Source: Gammaproteobacteria bacterium (GTDB lineage: Bacteria; Pseudomonadota; Gammaproteobacteria; HK1). Taken from it: 64,000 bases of DNA. Under the pieces are notes generated by a model that worked only from the letters and a program-made list of their open reading frames with translations, ran no database searches and had not been told where the DNA came from. The DNA is taken from contig WLWT01000001.1 of assembly GCA_012103455.1 (NCBI GenBank), forward strand, positions 3,479,288-3,543,287. The letters are read 5' to 3'. Of the stretch, positions 55,495 to 64,000 are shown piece by piece. How positions within the stretch are numbered: the stretch's first letter is position 1; every line of letters begins with the position of its first letter. The translations under genes were made by a program, and so were the position numbers.

Positions 55495-55795
55495 TTACGG
55501 CGTCTTCAGCACGGCGCACCGGTGCTGCGACCGCCGTTGCTGTGACCGGATGATGCAACGGCGAATCGCCTTGTCTTTACGCGGATAAATCACCTCCACG
55601 CGTGTCCCCGACGCGGTGATGGTGTGTGAGCGGTGTCGAAGATGTCGAATCCCTGTGCTACCAGTTGCGGCAGCGAGAGGGACTCGTCGGTCTTCCACGG
55701 GGACGATTCCGACGGCAGTGCCTGCGCGCAAACCGCGCCAGTTGAAATCGTGGATAGAGCGACGGCGAAACGTGCCGCCCAGATGCAGCGTGGTC
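55495..55795 (-). pseudogene. Remnant of a small exported protein
   Basis: On the minus strand a signal-peptide-like stretch (VALSTISTGAVCAQALPSES) leads to PWKTDESLSLPQLVAQGFDIFDT. After a one-base shift the frame continues ITASGTRVEVIYPRKDKAIRRC and ends at 55495 with HRCAVLKTP. No ATG/GTG start is present in frame. Together this would be a secreted protein of ~95 residues with cysteines near its end; family unknown. Confidence 0.4.
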
Positions 55796-56158
55796 GTATT
55801 GGCGTTGACTCACAAGTCTGATTTCCGAGTCGTAGGGCCGCTAGCCCAAATACTGCACCAGATCGGCGCCCATGACGTAATACCCGTTTAGTATCAAAGC
55901 TTTATGACCCATTGGAAAGAAGCCTGGTCACATTTTATGCCTGCATAATCCGAGGCTTGTTCGCGCACGTCCCATCGCGCGTTTTCCTCTCTAGCGTAGC
56001 TATGGCTATGCTTTTCGAGCAAAACACCCAATGGAACGCAGGCGTCCGGCGCCTCAACTTTATGTCCTGGTGCGATATGTCCTGGTGCGATATTCGGGCT
56101 GGCCCTAGTAATCTCATTTTGACGTGCCCACGGGCGGCAAGTGCGTGTGCGCGGCGCT
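55796..56158. other. Non-coding gap with a 15-bp duplication
   Basis: No gene is supported here. tatgtcctggtgcga is repeated exactly at 56061-56075 and 56076-56090. Confidence 0.55.
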
Positions 56159-57109
56159 CTATTCCCATTCCAACTCAGTGAAACTCGCGGTGACGTTTCG
56201 CGCATGGTCACGGTCGAATAGCCGCCACCGGGCGCGTTCATCCTGCCCGATTTTCGCCATAGCATCGTCCAATGTGCCGCCCGCTGCGAGGACGGCGCGG
56301 ACGCCCTCGAGTAACCGAGTCAGGTATCGCTGCTGAGCATCCGCCGCTTCGGGCCACGGAACGCTAGCGGGGCCGTGCCCCGGCACAGCGCGGGTGGCAT
56401 CAACAGCACGCAGTTTTTCCACAACGGCCAGCCAACCTTTGAGGCTACCGTCGATGACCGGCAGCCTATCGACGAACAGTAAATCGCCGGCAAACAAGGT
56501 CCCGGTTATCACGTCCAGCACCGTGAGGTCAGCGTCCGTGTGCGCCGTGGGGTGGGCGGTCAGCCGCAACGTCCGCCCACCTAAATCGATATCAAGATGG
56601 TGCTTCACGGTGATTGCAGGCGGTGTTGCCGTACTACCCTCGAAGCCTATGCCAATTAGCCGCTTGAAGTTGTTGGCATAAAACGGCATCCGCTGTTCGA
56701 TCGCGCGCGACAGTTTGTAGTGGCCGAGGAACTCCGCGCCGGTGGCAGCGAACGCGCCGTTGCCGAACACGTGATCGGGATGCACGTGCGTGTTGATGAC
56801 GTACGTCACCGGCCGATCCGTTACCCGGCGGACGGCGGCACGCAGGGCCTGCCCAACGGCATGGCTGCCACCGGTATCGATGACGGCAACGCCCGAATCT
56901 CCGACGACGAAGCCGGCGTTTGAGACCGCTCCTAGATTTGTGCTGTCCACTTCCGAGTGCGAGCCGGTAGATACAAAAACGCCGGGGGCTACTTCGGTGA
57001 CCTCCAGGCGGGTCTCGGCCAGCGCTGCGCTGATATTGACGAGTACGACGCTCATAACGAGGAGGAGCGCTGGCCAACTCGCTTTACGCTCTTGCGGACA
57101 TACGAACAT
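56159..57109 (-). CDS. Quinoprotein relay system zinc metallohydrolase (MBL fold)
   Basis: Exported metallo-beta-lactamase-fold protein of 316 residues. ATG at 57109 is preferred, giving a signal peptide (LLLVMSVVLVNISAALA). The zinc motif is THVHPDH (~107-113), with further ligands in TAHPTAHTDADL (~189) and VPGHGP (~247), so it should bind two metals. The group is found in clusters of PQQ-dependent dehydrogenases and is thought to act in substrate or product handling. It is divergent from the CXXCW gene at 57272 and 2.5 kb from the PQQ dehydrogenase gene. Confidence 0.8.
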   Translation of the reverse strand: MFVCPQERKASWPALLLVMSVVLVNISAALAETRLEVTEVAPGVFVSTGSHSEVDSTNLGAVSNAGFVVGDSGVAVIDTGGSHAVGQALRAAVRRVTDRPVTYVINTHVHPDHVFGNGAFAATGAEFLGHYKLSRAIEQRMPFYANNFKRLIGIGFEGSTATPPAITVKHHLDIDLGGRTLRLTAHPTAHTDADLTVLDVITGTLFAGDLLFVDRLPVIDGSLKGWLAVVEKLRAVDATRAVPGHGPASVPWPEAADAQQRYLTRLLEGVRAVLAAGGTLDDAMAKIGQDERARWRLFDRDHARNVTASFTELEWE

Positions 57110-57271
57110 AGCTAGAAGTCCCTTGGAATCATGCGTGGGCCTACGGGCCGCATTCGCGACAGTGCCCAATGCTAGAGTCTGCCCCGTAATGGTTGCTGCA
57201 CAATCAATGAGTACTAGTCACGATTTTTCTGGCGCTGCGTCAATCATAACTTTCCGTGCGGAGGTACTAGT

Positions 57272-57904
57272 TTGTTGATCGATTTCATCCGACCTCATCT
57301 CCGCGTGCAACTAACAGCTTATGTTAAGCGTTGCAGGCGGATTTCATTACTAACTGTTCTGGCCGCCGGGAACGCCGTCGCTGGCCCTCCCGCCTCCTGT
57401 ATACAAGAAGAGCCGTTCGACTACCGCGTGGAAGCCTACCGGGCGCCCGTGCCCTGTACTTTGGAAGGCGCGAGGGTGGTGTCCGTTGAGGACGTGGTCG
57501 CGATCAAGGAAGGCGGGCCCGCTGTCATGATCGATGTAATGCCGCGGCAGCGGCGCCCCGCCAATCTGCCGAAGAGCAGGCTCTGGCTGCCACCGCCACG
57601 CCGCAATCTTCCTGGCAGCATCTGGCTACCCAACGTTGGCGGTGGAGTCTTGCCGGTGGAGGAAGAGGCTTACTTTAGGGCAAATCTGGAGCGCATCACC
57701 GGTGAACGGCCAGGTGTAAAACTCGTGTTCTACTGCCTCGATAATTGTTGGATGTCATGGAACGCCGCCAAGCGGGCAATCGAGTGGGGTTACCCTGACG
57801 TTGTTTGGTTCCCTGGAGGGACCGATGCCTGGCGCGCAGCCAACTTGCCGCTCGAAGACGCCACACCCATACCTGACGAGTCAATACCTGACGAGTCGCA
57901 ATAG
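57272..57904 (+). CDS. PQQ-dependent catabolism-associated CXXCW motif protein
   Basis: Exported rhodanese-like protein of 210 residues. TTG at 57272 is preceded by ggagg at 57260-57264 and is the likely start. A signal sequence ends near AVAGPPAS. The body has FDYRVEAYRAPVP (~50) and the diagnostic CLDNCWMSWNAAKRA (CXXCW, ~157) followed by WFPGGTDAWRA. Such proteins occur with PQQ alcohol dehydrogenases. A 15-bp duplication (57869-57898) repeats the end residues IPDES twice. Confidence 0.85.
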   Translation: MLIDFIRPHLRVQLTAYVKRCRRISLLTVLAAGNAVAGPPASCIQEEPFDYRVEAYRAPVPCTLEGARVVSVEDVVAIKEGGPAVMIDVMPRQRRPANLPKSRLWLPPPRRNLPGSIWLPNVGGGVLPVEEEAYFRANLERITGERPGVKLVFYCLDNCWMSWNAAKRAIEWGYPDVVWFPGGTDAWRAANLPLEDATPIPDESIPDESQ

Positions 57905-57992
57905 AGCGACCCTGTGGTGCGTTGACGTTAACTCCTAACGCGTCCTAGTATTGGGGGTCCTATACTATTAGGTCGCACGCAGGAAACCCGCC

Positions 57993-58814
57993 ATGTTTCA
58001 CGCACTGTCCTCGACTCGACCGGCCAAGAAACCCGTCACCTTGTTCTGGGCGGCGCTGGCGCTGGCCGTCGCCGGCTCGTTGCCACCCTTCGCGGCGGCC
58101 AGCGACACCTCGAGGTGGGATGCGCTGCGCCAGCACTACTTCGGCGACCGTGAAATTCATGACGGCCGGCGCGTTCTTGCATTGATGGCACCGGAGCGGG
58201 CAGCGAACGCCGCCGTGGTACCCGTCAGTATTCGCGTTGCGTTTCCACAGTCCGAGGAACGTTACGTCAAGACGGTCACGCTGCTAGTCGATAACAATCC
58301 GTCACCTCTGGCGGGCCGGTTCCATCTCACACTGGCCAGTGGTAAAGCCAACATTGCCACGCGTATTCGAGTCAATGATTTCACCGACATACGGGCGGTC
58401 GCGGAACTGAACGATGGTTCACTGCACATGGTCAAGCGTTATGTCATGGCCGCCGGCGGCTGCTCAGCCCCCGTACCCATGGACATGGATGCCACGTTGG
58501 CGCGTATGGGCAAAATGAAGCTGAAGCGCTCGGTTCGCGAGCTCGCAGGTCAGCCCAATCTTGCTCAGTTAATGATCAGTCATCCGAACTTCAGCGGCAT
58601 GCAGACGGACGCCGCCACCAATCAGTACGTGCCGGCGGACTTTGTCCATCAAATCGAGGTTCGTCACGGCGACAATCTTGTGATGAAAGTCGAAACGGAC
58701 ATCTCCATCAGCGAAAACCCGAACTTCCGGTTCTACTATTCGCCAGTGGCCGAAGGTGAACTCAGCGTCTTCGTCAAAGATACGTCGGGACGGAGCTTTT
58801 CGCAGAGCTGGTAG
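57993..58814 (+). CDS. Quinoprotein dehydrogenase-associated SoxYZ-like carrier protein
   Basis: 273-residue exported protein in which SoxY-like and SoxZ-like domains are fused. SoxY-like: WDALRQHYFGDREIHDG (~46) through VMAAGGCSAPVP (~151), which has the carrier cysteine in GGCSAP but lacks the usual GGCGG end. SoxZ-like: QLMISHPNFSGMQTD (~190) to GELSVFVKDTSGRSF. It likely carries a substrate or sulfur group for the periplasmic quinoprotein pathway. Part of the PQQ cluster; its stop is followed by a 16-bp triple repeat. Confidence 0.85.
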   Translation: MFHALSSTRPAKKPVTLFWAALALAVAGSLPPFAAASDTSRWDALRQHYFGDREIHDGRRVLALMAPERAANAAVVPVSIRVAFPQSEERYVKTVTLLVDNNPSPLAGRFHLTLASGKANIATRIRVNDFTDIRAVAELNDGSLHMVKRYVMAAGGCSAPVPMDMDATLARMGKMKLKRSVRELAGQPNLAQLMISHPNFSGMQTDAATNQYVPADFVHQIEVRHGDNLVMKVETDISISENPNFRFYYSPVAEGELSVFVKDTSGRSFSQSW

Positions 58815-58855
58815 ATGATGGCCCCTGGTAGATGATGCCCCCGGTAGATAATGCC
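58808..58855 (+). repeat. 16-bp tandem repeat (three units) at the SoxYZ-like gene stop
   Basis: Units ctggtagatgatggcc, cctggtagatgatgcc and cccggtagataatgcc run from 58808. Each unit contains a tag, so the stop codon of the SoxYZ-like gene (58812-58814) has been copied with the repeat. Confidence 0.85.
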
Positions 58856-58909
58856 CCGGGGTGAACCGGGGCAATGCTCGGCACGGGTTCCCGGCGAGCG
58901 CTATCAGCG

Positions 58910-59350
58910 CTACTTCGGGCACGGTGCACTCATCTCGATGGCTTCTACGAAGGCGATTGAAGCAGCTTTGCGCATCAACGCGGGCCGGCGTCCGACCCAT
59001 TTCACAAACGATGCGGCAAGTGCTTCGTAATCCGTTCGATCCTGTACGCACTGCCATACCGGCTTGCCTTCAAAGGTGACTTCCGAGGCGTTGATGAGGT
59101 CGGCGACGCCCGTGACTAGGCCGCGGCACTGGGTAATGAGCATCTGGCGGAACGTTATCTCACCTACCAACCCGCTGAACTTCGGATCGCTCTGACCGCA
59201 CGCATGCTTGAGCTCCGCACCGGTTTTCGGTGCCGGCAGGGCACCTTTGGGAGGCGCGCCCGCCGCTGCGTAGGCCGTGCGTGAAGCGCCTTCCAAACCG
59301 GCGATAGCCAACGTCAGTGCGAGGGCAGCAACCCCGAACCCGTGTCTCAT
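58910..59350 (-). CDS. Rap1a/Tai-like small exported protein
   Basis: 146-residue protein with a signal peptide (~1-28, ending TAYA). The mature part has the pattern of Rap1a/Tai immunity-like domains: an early Cys (LKHACGQ), CRGLVTGVADLI (~75), WQCVQDRTDYEALAASFVKWVGRRPALMRKAAS (~98-130) and a final Cys (SAPCPK). In this family two disulfides are expected. It lies between the carrier and dehydrogenase genes but on the other strand. Its role beside quinoproteins is unknown. Confidence 0.68.
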   Translation of the reverse strand: MRHGFGVAALALTLAIAGLEGASRTAYAAAGAPPKGALPAPKTGAELKHACGQSDPKFSGLVGEITFRQMLITQCRGLVTGVADLINASEVTFEGKPVWQCVQDRTDYEALAASFVKWVGRRPALMRKAASIAFVEAIEMSAPCPK

Positions 59351-59676
59351 AACCTTACCTACCGTGCGTCTTGCGTCTAGTTTCGAATGGGGCGAAGTAC
59401 GCCGCTAAAGTAAGCGCAATCACTGGTCACATCAAGATGGCCGGGGGTTGGCTGCAACCTCGCCCAGGAATTGCAGCGCACATGAATCCACCGCCGAGTT
59501 GACAAATCGGTATGCCATCAAGATCGCTCTTGGCTTGACGAACGGTCGCGTAACAGGGAATCTTAATGCGTGGCTAGCTGCGCCAGGCTTGGCATTGCCC
59601 CAAGGATGCGCGGTGGCACTCGATAGTTCCAAGCTGCTTGGAACACGGTAAGCAATGCAAGAAGGAGGAAGTGTTC

Positions 59677-61503
59677 ATGCCCAACAAACTTGGTACGAGA
59701 CTGTTTGGTTCCGTCACTGGTCTCATCGGGGCCAGCGTGATTGCGGGTGCCGCGGTGGCAGGTAATGTCACGCCGGACCGGTTGGCCAACAGTGAAAACG
59801 AGCCCGGCAACTGGCTCAATCATCACGGCAACTACGAGGCCCATCGTTTCTCGGGGCTTCGTGAAATCAACAAAGATAACGTCAAGAACCTCAAGGTTGC
59901 GTTCACCTATGCCATGGGTAGCGCGCAAGGCGGCGGCACGGATCCTGTGTCCTTCCCGTTCGCGGGTCTTGAAGGAACGCCGATCGCGGAAGACGGTTTC
60001 CTTTACCTGACCACGGGCTGGGGCGTGGTAACCAAAATCGACGTGCGGGGCGGCAAAGCCGTCACGTTATGGAAGTCCGATCCCCAGGCCGACAAGGACT
60101 GGGCGCCCAGTGTGCTCTGCTGCGGTATCAACAACCGCGGCGTGGCATTGCATGGCAACCTGGTCATCGCACCGGTCATTGACGGCCGCATCCGCGCGCT
60201 GAACAAGATCGACGGTTCTCTGGTTTGGGAAACGCAAATTGCCGACCCAGGCATCGCGGAGACCATCACCGGCGCGCCATTGGTCGTCAAAGACATGGTT
60301 ATCACCGGCATGGCGGGCGCCGAGTTCGGCGTACGCGGCTGGATTGCCGCTCTGGATGTGAAGACGGGCAAGGAACGGTGGCGTACCCATACCATTCCGG
60401 GGCCGGGCGAGCCTGGCCATGACACCTGGAAAGACGACTACGGCGCGTGGAAGACCGGCGGTGGTTCGACTTGGGTAACCGGCTCCTACGATCCCGAACT
60501 CGACATCATTGTCTGGGGTACCGCGAATCCGGGACCCGACTGGGACAACGCCTACCGCCCGGGTGACAACCTCTGGACGGACAGCACCATTGCCGTGGAT
60601 GCGGATACCGGCAAGTTCCTGTGGGGCTTCCAGCATACGCCGAACGACCCCTACGACTACGACTCGGTGTCCGAGAACACCTTCGTCGATACGGTCATCA
60701 ACGGTGAGTTCAAGCGTGCGACCCTGCATGCGAACCGCAACGGTTTCGCTTACGCGCTGGACCGCACCACTGGCGGATACATCTGGGGCACTCAGTTCGT
60801 CAAGAAGTTGAACTGGACCGATGGCCTGGACGCCAAGGGCCGGCCTGCTTCCTACGATCCGAACTCCGACATTCAAAACTACAACAAGGGCACCTCGGCT
60901 AGCCGTGGTGACATCATCGAAGTTGGCAAGCGGAGTCCGGTTGAAGGTATTTCCTGCCCGGCGCACACCGGCGGAAAGAACTGGCCGCCCACGTCGTACA
61001 GCCCGCACACGGGCCTGTACTACATCCCGGTCATCGAGAGCTGCAACAAGGCGTACGCGGCGGTAGCACCCAAGAACTGGGCTCCGTCACAACGCAAGTG
61101 GTTCCTCGGCGGCGCGCCGTACTTCACTTTTGACGATCCGCGCTCCGGCCGTATCACTGGCTCAGTCACGGCGCTGGATGTGTCCACCGGCGTTGTGGTA
61201 CGCAAGTGGGAAACCGAGTTCCCGATGCTGGGCGGCATAATGTCGACCGCGGGCGGAATCGTGGTTACCGGCACGGCCGATGGCGCTGTGGTCGCCCTCG
61301 ACGACACGACGTTGGAAGAGCTGTGGCGCTTTGAGACCGGCTCGGCGATCAATGCCCCGCCCATGACCTACATGGCGGACGGCAAACAGTACATCGCCAT
61401 CGAAGTCGGCTTGGGTGGTGCGTGGCCGCAATGGTTCACGGACTCGACCCCGGAGCTCAAGGCTGCTGTGCCAAGCAACGTGCTCTACGTATTCGCGCTC
61501 TGA
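59677..61503 (+). CDS. PQQ-dependent methanol/ethanol-type dehydrogenase, lanthanide-type active site
   Basis: Periplasmic quinoprotein of 608 residues. The start is ATG 59677 behind aaggagga. The signal peptide ends near AVAG. The vicinal disulfide is VLCCGIN (Cys148-149). Catalytic Asp327 lies in PYDYDSV and Asp329, two residues on, marks enzymes that use a lanthanide ion instead of calcium. Other metal ligands are expected at Glu216 (GAEFGVRG) and Asn284 (TANPGPDW). Eight WxxG propeller blades are visible. It oxidises alcohols and passes electrons to a cytochrome c, probably the one encoded just downstream. A terminator follows at 61521. Confidence 0.9.
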   Translation: MPNKLGTRLFGSVTGLIGASVIAGAAVAGNVTPDRLANSENEPGNWLNHHGNYEAHRFSGLREINKDNVKNLKVAFTYAMGSAQGGGTDPVSFPFAGLEGTPIAEDGFLYLTTGWGVVTKIDVRGGKAVTLWKSDPQADKDWAPSVLCCGINNRGVALHGNLVIAPVIDGRIRALNKIDGSLVWETQIADPGIAETITGAPLVVKDMVITGMAGAEFGVRGWIAALDVKTGKERWRTHTIPGPGEPGHDTWKDDYGAWKTGGGSTWVTGSYDPELDIIVWGTANPGPDWDNAYRPGDNLWTDSTIAVDADTGKFLWGFQHTPNDPYDYDSVSENTFVDTVINGEFKRATLHANRNGFAYALDRTTGGYIWGTQFVKKLNWTDGLDAKGRPASYDPNSDIQNYNKGTSASRGDIIEVGKRSPVEGISCPAHTGGKNWPPTSYSPHTGLYYIPVIESCNKAYAAVAPKNWAPSQRKWFLGGAPYFTFDDPRSGRITGSVTALDVSTGVVVRKWETEFPMLGGIMSTAGGIVVTGTADGAVVALDDTTLEELWRFETGSAINAPPMTYMADGKQYIAIEVGLGGAWPQWFTDSTPELKAAVPSNVLYVFAL

Positions 61504-61520
61504 GCGAATATATTCAAGTT

Positions 61521-61554
61521 GACGGGCTGGCGCATCGCGCCGGCCCGTTTTTTG
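61521..61554 (+). terminator. Rho-independent terminator after the PQQ dehydrogenase gene
   Basis: ACGGGCTGGCGC and GCGCCGGCCCGT form a 12-pair stem with one mismatch around a 3-base loop, followed by TTTTTT. It may partly separate the dehydrogenase gene from the downstream cytochrome gene. Confidence 0.88.
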
Positions 61555-61595
61555 CCCGTTTCGCTATTGCGTTTGTTCATCCGGACTTGGACCCT

Positions 61596-62042
61596 ATGAG
61601 TCGATCATCGGCAGGCATTCGCGGCGTTGTCGCCGTTTTCTTCGCGACCCTTTTTGTGGCAAATCCAGCGGCTTTCGCGCAGGAGAAGAAACGGCGGATC
61701 GGGCCTCCACCCAAGGTCTATACGCAGATGCCCGTCATCTGCGCGAAATGCCACAAACCCGACGGGCGCGGCGGCCCAGCCTATGGAGGCTTCGCCGCCG
61801 ACCTGCGCGCCACGCTGCTGAACAAGGAAGGCCTGATCATCGTGATTGCTGAAGGCATACGCCAGCGCGGCATGCCGGAGTTCAAGAGCATTTTGTCCAA
61901 GCGTGAGATAGAAGGCATCGCCACGTACCTGGTGGAGAAGGTCCAGGGGGTGTACTACGACGATCAGGGCAATCGGATCACGGCGGAAGAGTCCGCGCGC
62001 CTCGACCCGCGCAAGAACGACGCGCCCGCGAAAAAGAACTAA
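61596..62042 (+). CDS. Cytochrome c, class I, exported
   Basis: 148-residue periplasmic c-type cytochrome. The ATG at 61596 gives a signal peptide ending near AFAQ; upstream open codons overlap the dehydrogenase gene and are not used. The haem site is CAKCH (Cys49-His53), with the axial methionine likely in RQRGMPEFKS (~88). The charged C-terminal tail (~125-148) is variable. It is the likely electron acceptor of the PQQ dehydrogenase, though cytochrome cL proteins are usually larger. Confidence 0.82.
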   Translation: MSRSSAGIRGVVAVFFATLFVANPAAFAQEKKRRIGPPPKVYTQMPVICAKCHKPDGRGGPAYGGFAADLRATLLNKEGLIIVIAEGIRQRGMPEFKSILSKREIEGIATYLVEKVQGVYYDDQGNRITAEESARLDPRKNDAPAKKN

Positions 62043-62076
62043 CCGGGCTGATCGATCAAGCGGCTGGCCGGTTAGG

Positions 62077-62212
62077 GTCCGTCCGAAAAGTGTCCGTCCG
62101 AAAACTGGGCTCCTGCCGAGCATTCGGAACGGAAACTGAAAATTGCGATTTCCAGTTTCCTTAGCCGCGGAGCGAGCCCTCCAGCATCTCTAGGTGCCAG
62201 CATCTCTTGGTG
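62077..62212. repeat. Two short tandem duplications downstream of the cytochrome gene
   Basis: gtccgtccgaaaagt is duplicated at 62077-62106, and ccagcatctctaggtg at 62181-62212, each with one or two changes. No gene is seen between 62043 and 62227. Confidence 0.75.
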
Positions 62213-62227
62213 GTTGTGCGTTCCGGA

Positions 62228-62650
62228 CTAATTGTTAGCCTTTTGGCGAGCTGCCGAGATCTGCTCGTTAGTCATCTTGCCTTCCAGACGCCGGCGCCAC
62301 GGAACAAGGTAGTTCGCCCCCCCGTCAATGGCCATCGTGAGCCATCCGTGGGCTTCCACCAAATCCTTGTGTTGCCCGTCGCCGGCCTGCATATGCACCA
62401 TCTTGTAGAGCATCTTTCCGGCCAGGAAACCGGCTTCCTTGGAACGCACGGCCCACCTGCGAGCCTCTGTATAGTCACCCGCTTCACGCGCTTTGTCATA
62501 CGCTTCCCGGCCGACGACGTACATGGCTCTAGGATCCCCGTTTTCGGCCGCGCAACGCATGCCTTCGGGGAGCGGCGGGCATTTGTTTGCCGCGTTCGCG
62601 TTCGCCATGACGACCGCCGCTAGGCCGAGTCCCAAGGTCATCTTCCACAT
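62228..62650 (-). CDS. Sel1-like repeat exported protein
   Basis: 140-residue protein with a signal peptide (MTLGLGLAAVVMANANA). Two degenerate Sel1-type helical repeats follow, seen in AAENGDPRAMYVVGREAYDKA (~33-53) and SKEAGFLAGKMLYKM (~70). The ending LEGKMTNEQISAARQKAN is a typical Sel1 C-terminus. No catalytic residues. Possibly a periplasmic adaptor in the quinoprotein cluster, judged only from position. Confidence 0.7.
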   Translation of the reverse strand: MWKMTLGLGLAAVVMANANAANKCPPLPEGMRCAAENGDPRAMYVVGREAYDKAREAGDYTEARRWAVRSKEAGFLAGKMLYKMVHMQAGDGQHKDLVEAHGWLTMAIDGGANYLVPWRRRLEGKMTNEQISAARQKANN

Positions 62651-62781
62651 AGCTGGAATTCTCCTCTAACGTTAAGTTCAAGCCGCGGAGTGTTCATTGA
62701 ACGAACGCTCGAAGACCTCCGATATTAACGGCACAATTGAGCCAGTCCAAGTCCGCGAGCGGTACAGCAGCCAACCCACCC

Positions 62782-64000
62782 TCATCTCAGGTATAGCGCT
62801 CGGGCCACACCTGGACCCACGGTGCGCCACCAGTCGTGCAATCGGCGCCGGCGCGCGGCCCAGATGAGACGAACGGCTGTCCGTTTGGCGTTGAATGTCC
62901 GTGCGGAGTTGCCAAAGAGCGTCTCGTGCATCTTCGTCACCTGACCTGCGGCGCGAGGACCGAGCGATGCGATGCGGCCCTGGTCCACAGGAACGCGGGG
63001 CCCGAACGTTCGACCGCCCCATTCGAGAAACGAAGCGTAGAAGTCGAGCGGCGAACGGGCGCGGCCCGCAGCGCGCCACAATCGCCAGTCGGCGCGACCG
63101 GGAAGGGCGTGCCACAGAGCGATTCCCGCGAGCGCAAGTAGCCCCGTTAACGGCGCAGCGAGCACTGCTATCAAGCCCAGCCGCTTTGCCTTATGTTCCG
63201 TGTAGGCCTGCTCGCGTAGCCGTTGCCGGTGCTTCGCTGCGCCCCTCAACATCGGTTCTACCCGCTGACGCGGCGCGGTGACTTGTTCGGCGCGCCCCTG
63301 CTCGGGGTCCCAGTAAACGAACGGGACGGCGTCTATGTAGGTGACGGCGTCGGTATCGATGAAAATGTTCCAAGTCTGCTCCAGGTGAGCGGTCAATCCT
63401 GATTCCGTCTTCTCCGTGCTGATGGCAGTCTCAGTATTAAGCACGCGGTAGCCAGTGTTCGACGCAAGGCGCAGCTCCGGTAACTCCTCGGCTTTGACCC
63501 CCATCACGGTGAGTACGATTTTCCGTTGCACAGTATCGCCGGGGTGGACCGTGGCGATGTCTGGCGTCCAGGCTTCCTCGATGTCTACCTGTCGCGACAC
63601 CACCCACGTTGTGGCAGGGAAGTCCGCCGGTGGCCCATGAACAGTGAGGCGCCGAGGAGGATGGATTTCCTTGAATTCGAAGTGGCGGCCGTCGCGTGAC
63701 AGAGCAACGCCGGTCACCGTAATGGCCGCTATGGTGAGGGCGCCGGTCCGCAGCGGCACGATGGCTAATCGCGTCTGATGGCTGTAGCCTTTTCCACCGA
63801 ACATGTTGATTTGCAGGGTGTGTGGGCGGATGAGGGTCTGCGTACGCGCGTCTTCAATGTCGGGGAGTTCGAGCCTAAGCCGGGTGAACGGATCCGATGA
63901 CACGAAGCGGACATCCATGACAATTTCACCGCCCACGTACGCCCCGTGCGAGACGATCGACTTCGGGTCGATGGTCACGGTGAACCAACGCCGCTGCGGC
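62782..64000 (-). CDS. BatD-like (oxygen tolerance) membrane protein, 5' end outside the window
   Basis: The frame is open to the right edge (it reads RRWFTVTIDPKS before the ATG at 63978), so the gene starts beyond 64000. The visible ~405 residues have immunoglobulin-like beta-rich domains outside the membrane (for example GGEIVMDVRFVSSDPFTRLRLE and PGDTVQRKIVLTVMGVKAEEL). They are followed by a transmembrane helix (GLIAVLAAPLTGLLALAGIAL) and a C-terminal cytoplasmic region. BatD-like proteins accompany von Willebrand and MoxR proteins in methanol-oxidation clusters, where they help assemble the dehydrogenase. Confidence 0.75.
   Translation of the reverse strand, partial: PQRRWFTVTIDPKSIVSHGAYVGGEIVMDVRFVSSDPFTRLRLELPDIEDARTQTLIRPHTLQINMFGGKGYSHQTRLAIVPLRTGALTIAAITVTGVALSRDGRHFEFKEIHPPRRLTVHGPPADFPATTWVVSRQVDIEEAWTPDIATVHPGDTVQRKIVLTVMGVKAEELPELRLASNTGYRVLNTETAISTEKTESGLTAHLEQTWNIFIDTDAVTYIDAVPFVYWDPEQGRAEQVTAPRQRVEPMLRGAAKHRQRLREQAYTEHKAKRLGLIAVLAAPLTGLLALAGIALWHALPGRADWRLWRAAGRARSPLDFYASFLEWGGRTFGPRVPVDQGRIASLGPRAAGQVTKMHETLFGNSARTFNAKRTAVRLIWAARRRRLHDWWRTVGPGVARALYLR

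Noticed and set aside
60067..61008. 313-codon frame antisense to the PQQ dehydrogenase
   Set aside because: Val/Arg-rich shadow frame; the plus-strand dehydrogenase accounts for this DNA.

Overview
The window reads as the chromosome of a gammaproteobacterium. The block ispB / rplU-rpmA-obgE-proB / rpsT / murJ-ribF-lspA-ispH (25.1-33.7 kb) has the gammaproteobacterial gene order, although ileS and fkpB, which usually sit inside it, are absent. The genome looks high in GC and is clearly eroding. Insertion-sequence remnants, truncated genes, frameshifts, genes that have lost catalytic residues, and short tandem duplications are scattered across 64 kb. That pattern suits a host-associated or recently bottlenecked lineage, but the lifestyle is inference.

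Layout. 0.7-3.4 kb: a periplasmic M48 protease, an acetyltransferase and an EamA exporter. 3.5-10.3 kb: a nest of ISAs1 and IS21 remnants enclosing an intact, translationally coupled protein kinase + TPR pair and the 3' end of a BREX brxL gene. 10.4-15.1 kb: a complete peptide/nickel-type ABC importer operon with a double ATPase. 15.3-16.8 kb: a 3' tRNA-Thr fragment (probable attachment-site scar), an ISAs1 remnant, queC and a MITE. 16.9-24.9 kb: a TauD-type dioxygenase, both subunits of aconitase X, an SDR that lacks its catalytic lysine, a HugZ-like protein, sulfoacetaldehyde acetyltransferase (xsc) and an ABC exporter. 25.1-33.8 kb: the housekeeping block ending in tRNA-Pro(CGG).

34.3-44.6 kb: a minus-strand catabolic region with tyrosine degradation genes (hppD, VOC protein, fahA, chimeric maiA), a MetE-like protein, and decayed sulfatase, hydrolase and TAXI-TRAP transporter genes. 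44.6-52.1 kb: a mosaic defence-type island made of a DNA methyltransferase fragment, a ParA-like ATPase with a partner, a helicase fragment, an apparently intact DNA-phosphorothioation-associated methyltransferase, and a divergent three-gene operon (small protein, DUF4007 protein, P-loop ATPase). The ATPase is cut off by a MITE fragment. 52.1-55.8 kb: a dead Tat-exported solute-binding protein, an SMP-30/gluconolactonase-like protein, a TPR protein and gene fragments.

56.1-64 kb: a quinoprotein alcohol oxidation cluster. It has a zinc metallohydrolase, a CXXCW protein, a SoxYZ-like carrier, a Rap1a/Tai-like protein, a PQQ alcohol dehydrogenase with the lanthanide-type aspartate, a cytochrome c, a Sel1-like protein and a BatD-like protein that runs off the right edge.

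The most notable points are the kinase-TPR module between directly repeated IS remnants, the remains of BREX-type and phosphorothioation-type defence loci, the aconitase X/TauD/Xsc neighbourhood, and a window-wide set of unrelated 14-23 bp tandem duplications. One of these carries the probable ribosome binding site of xsc.
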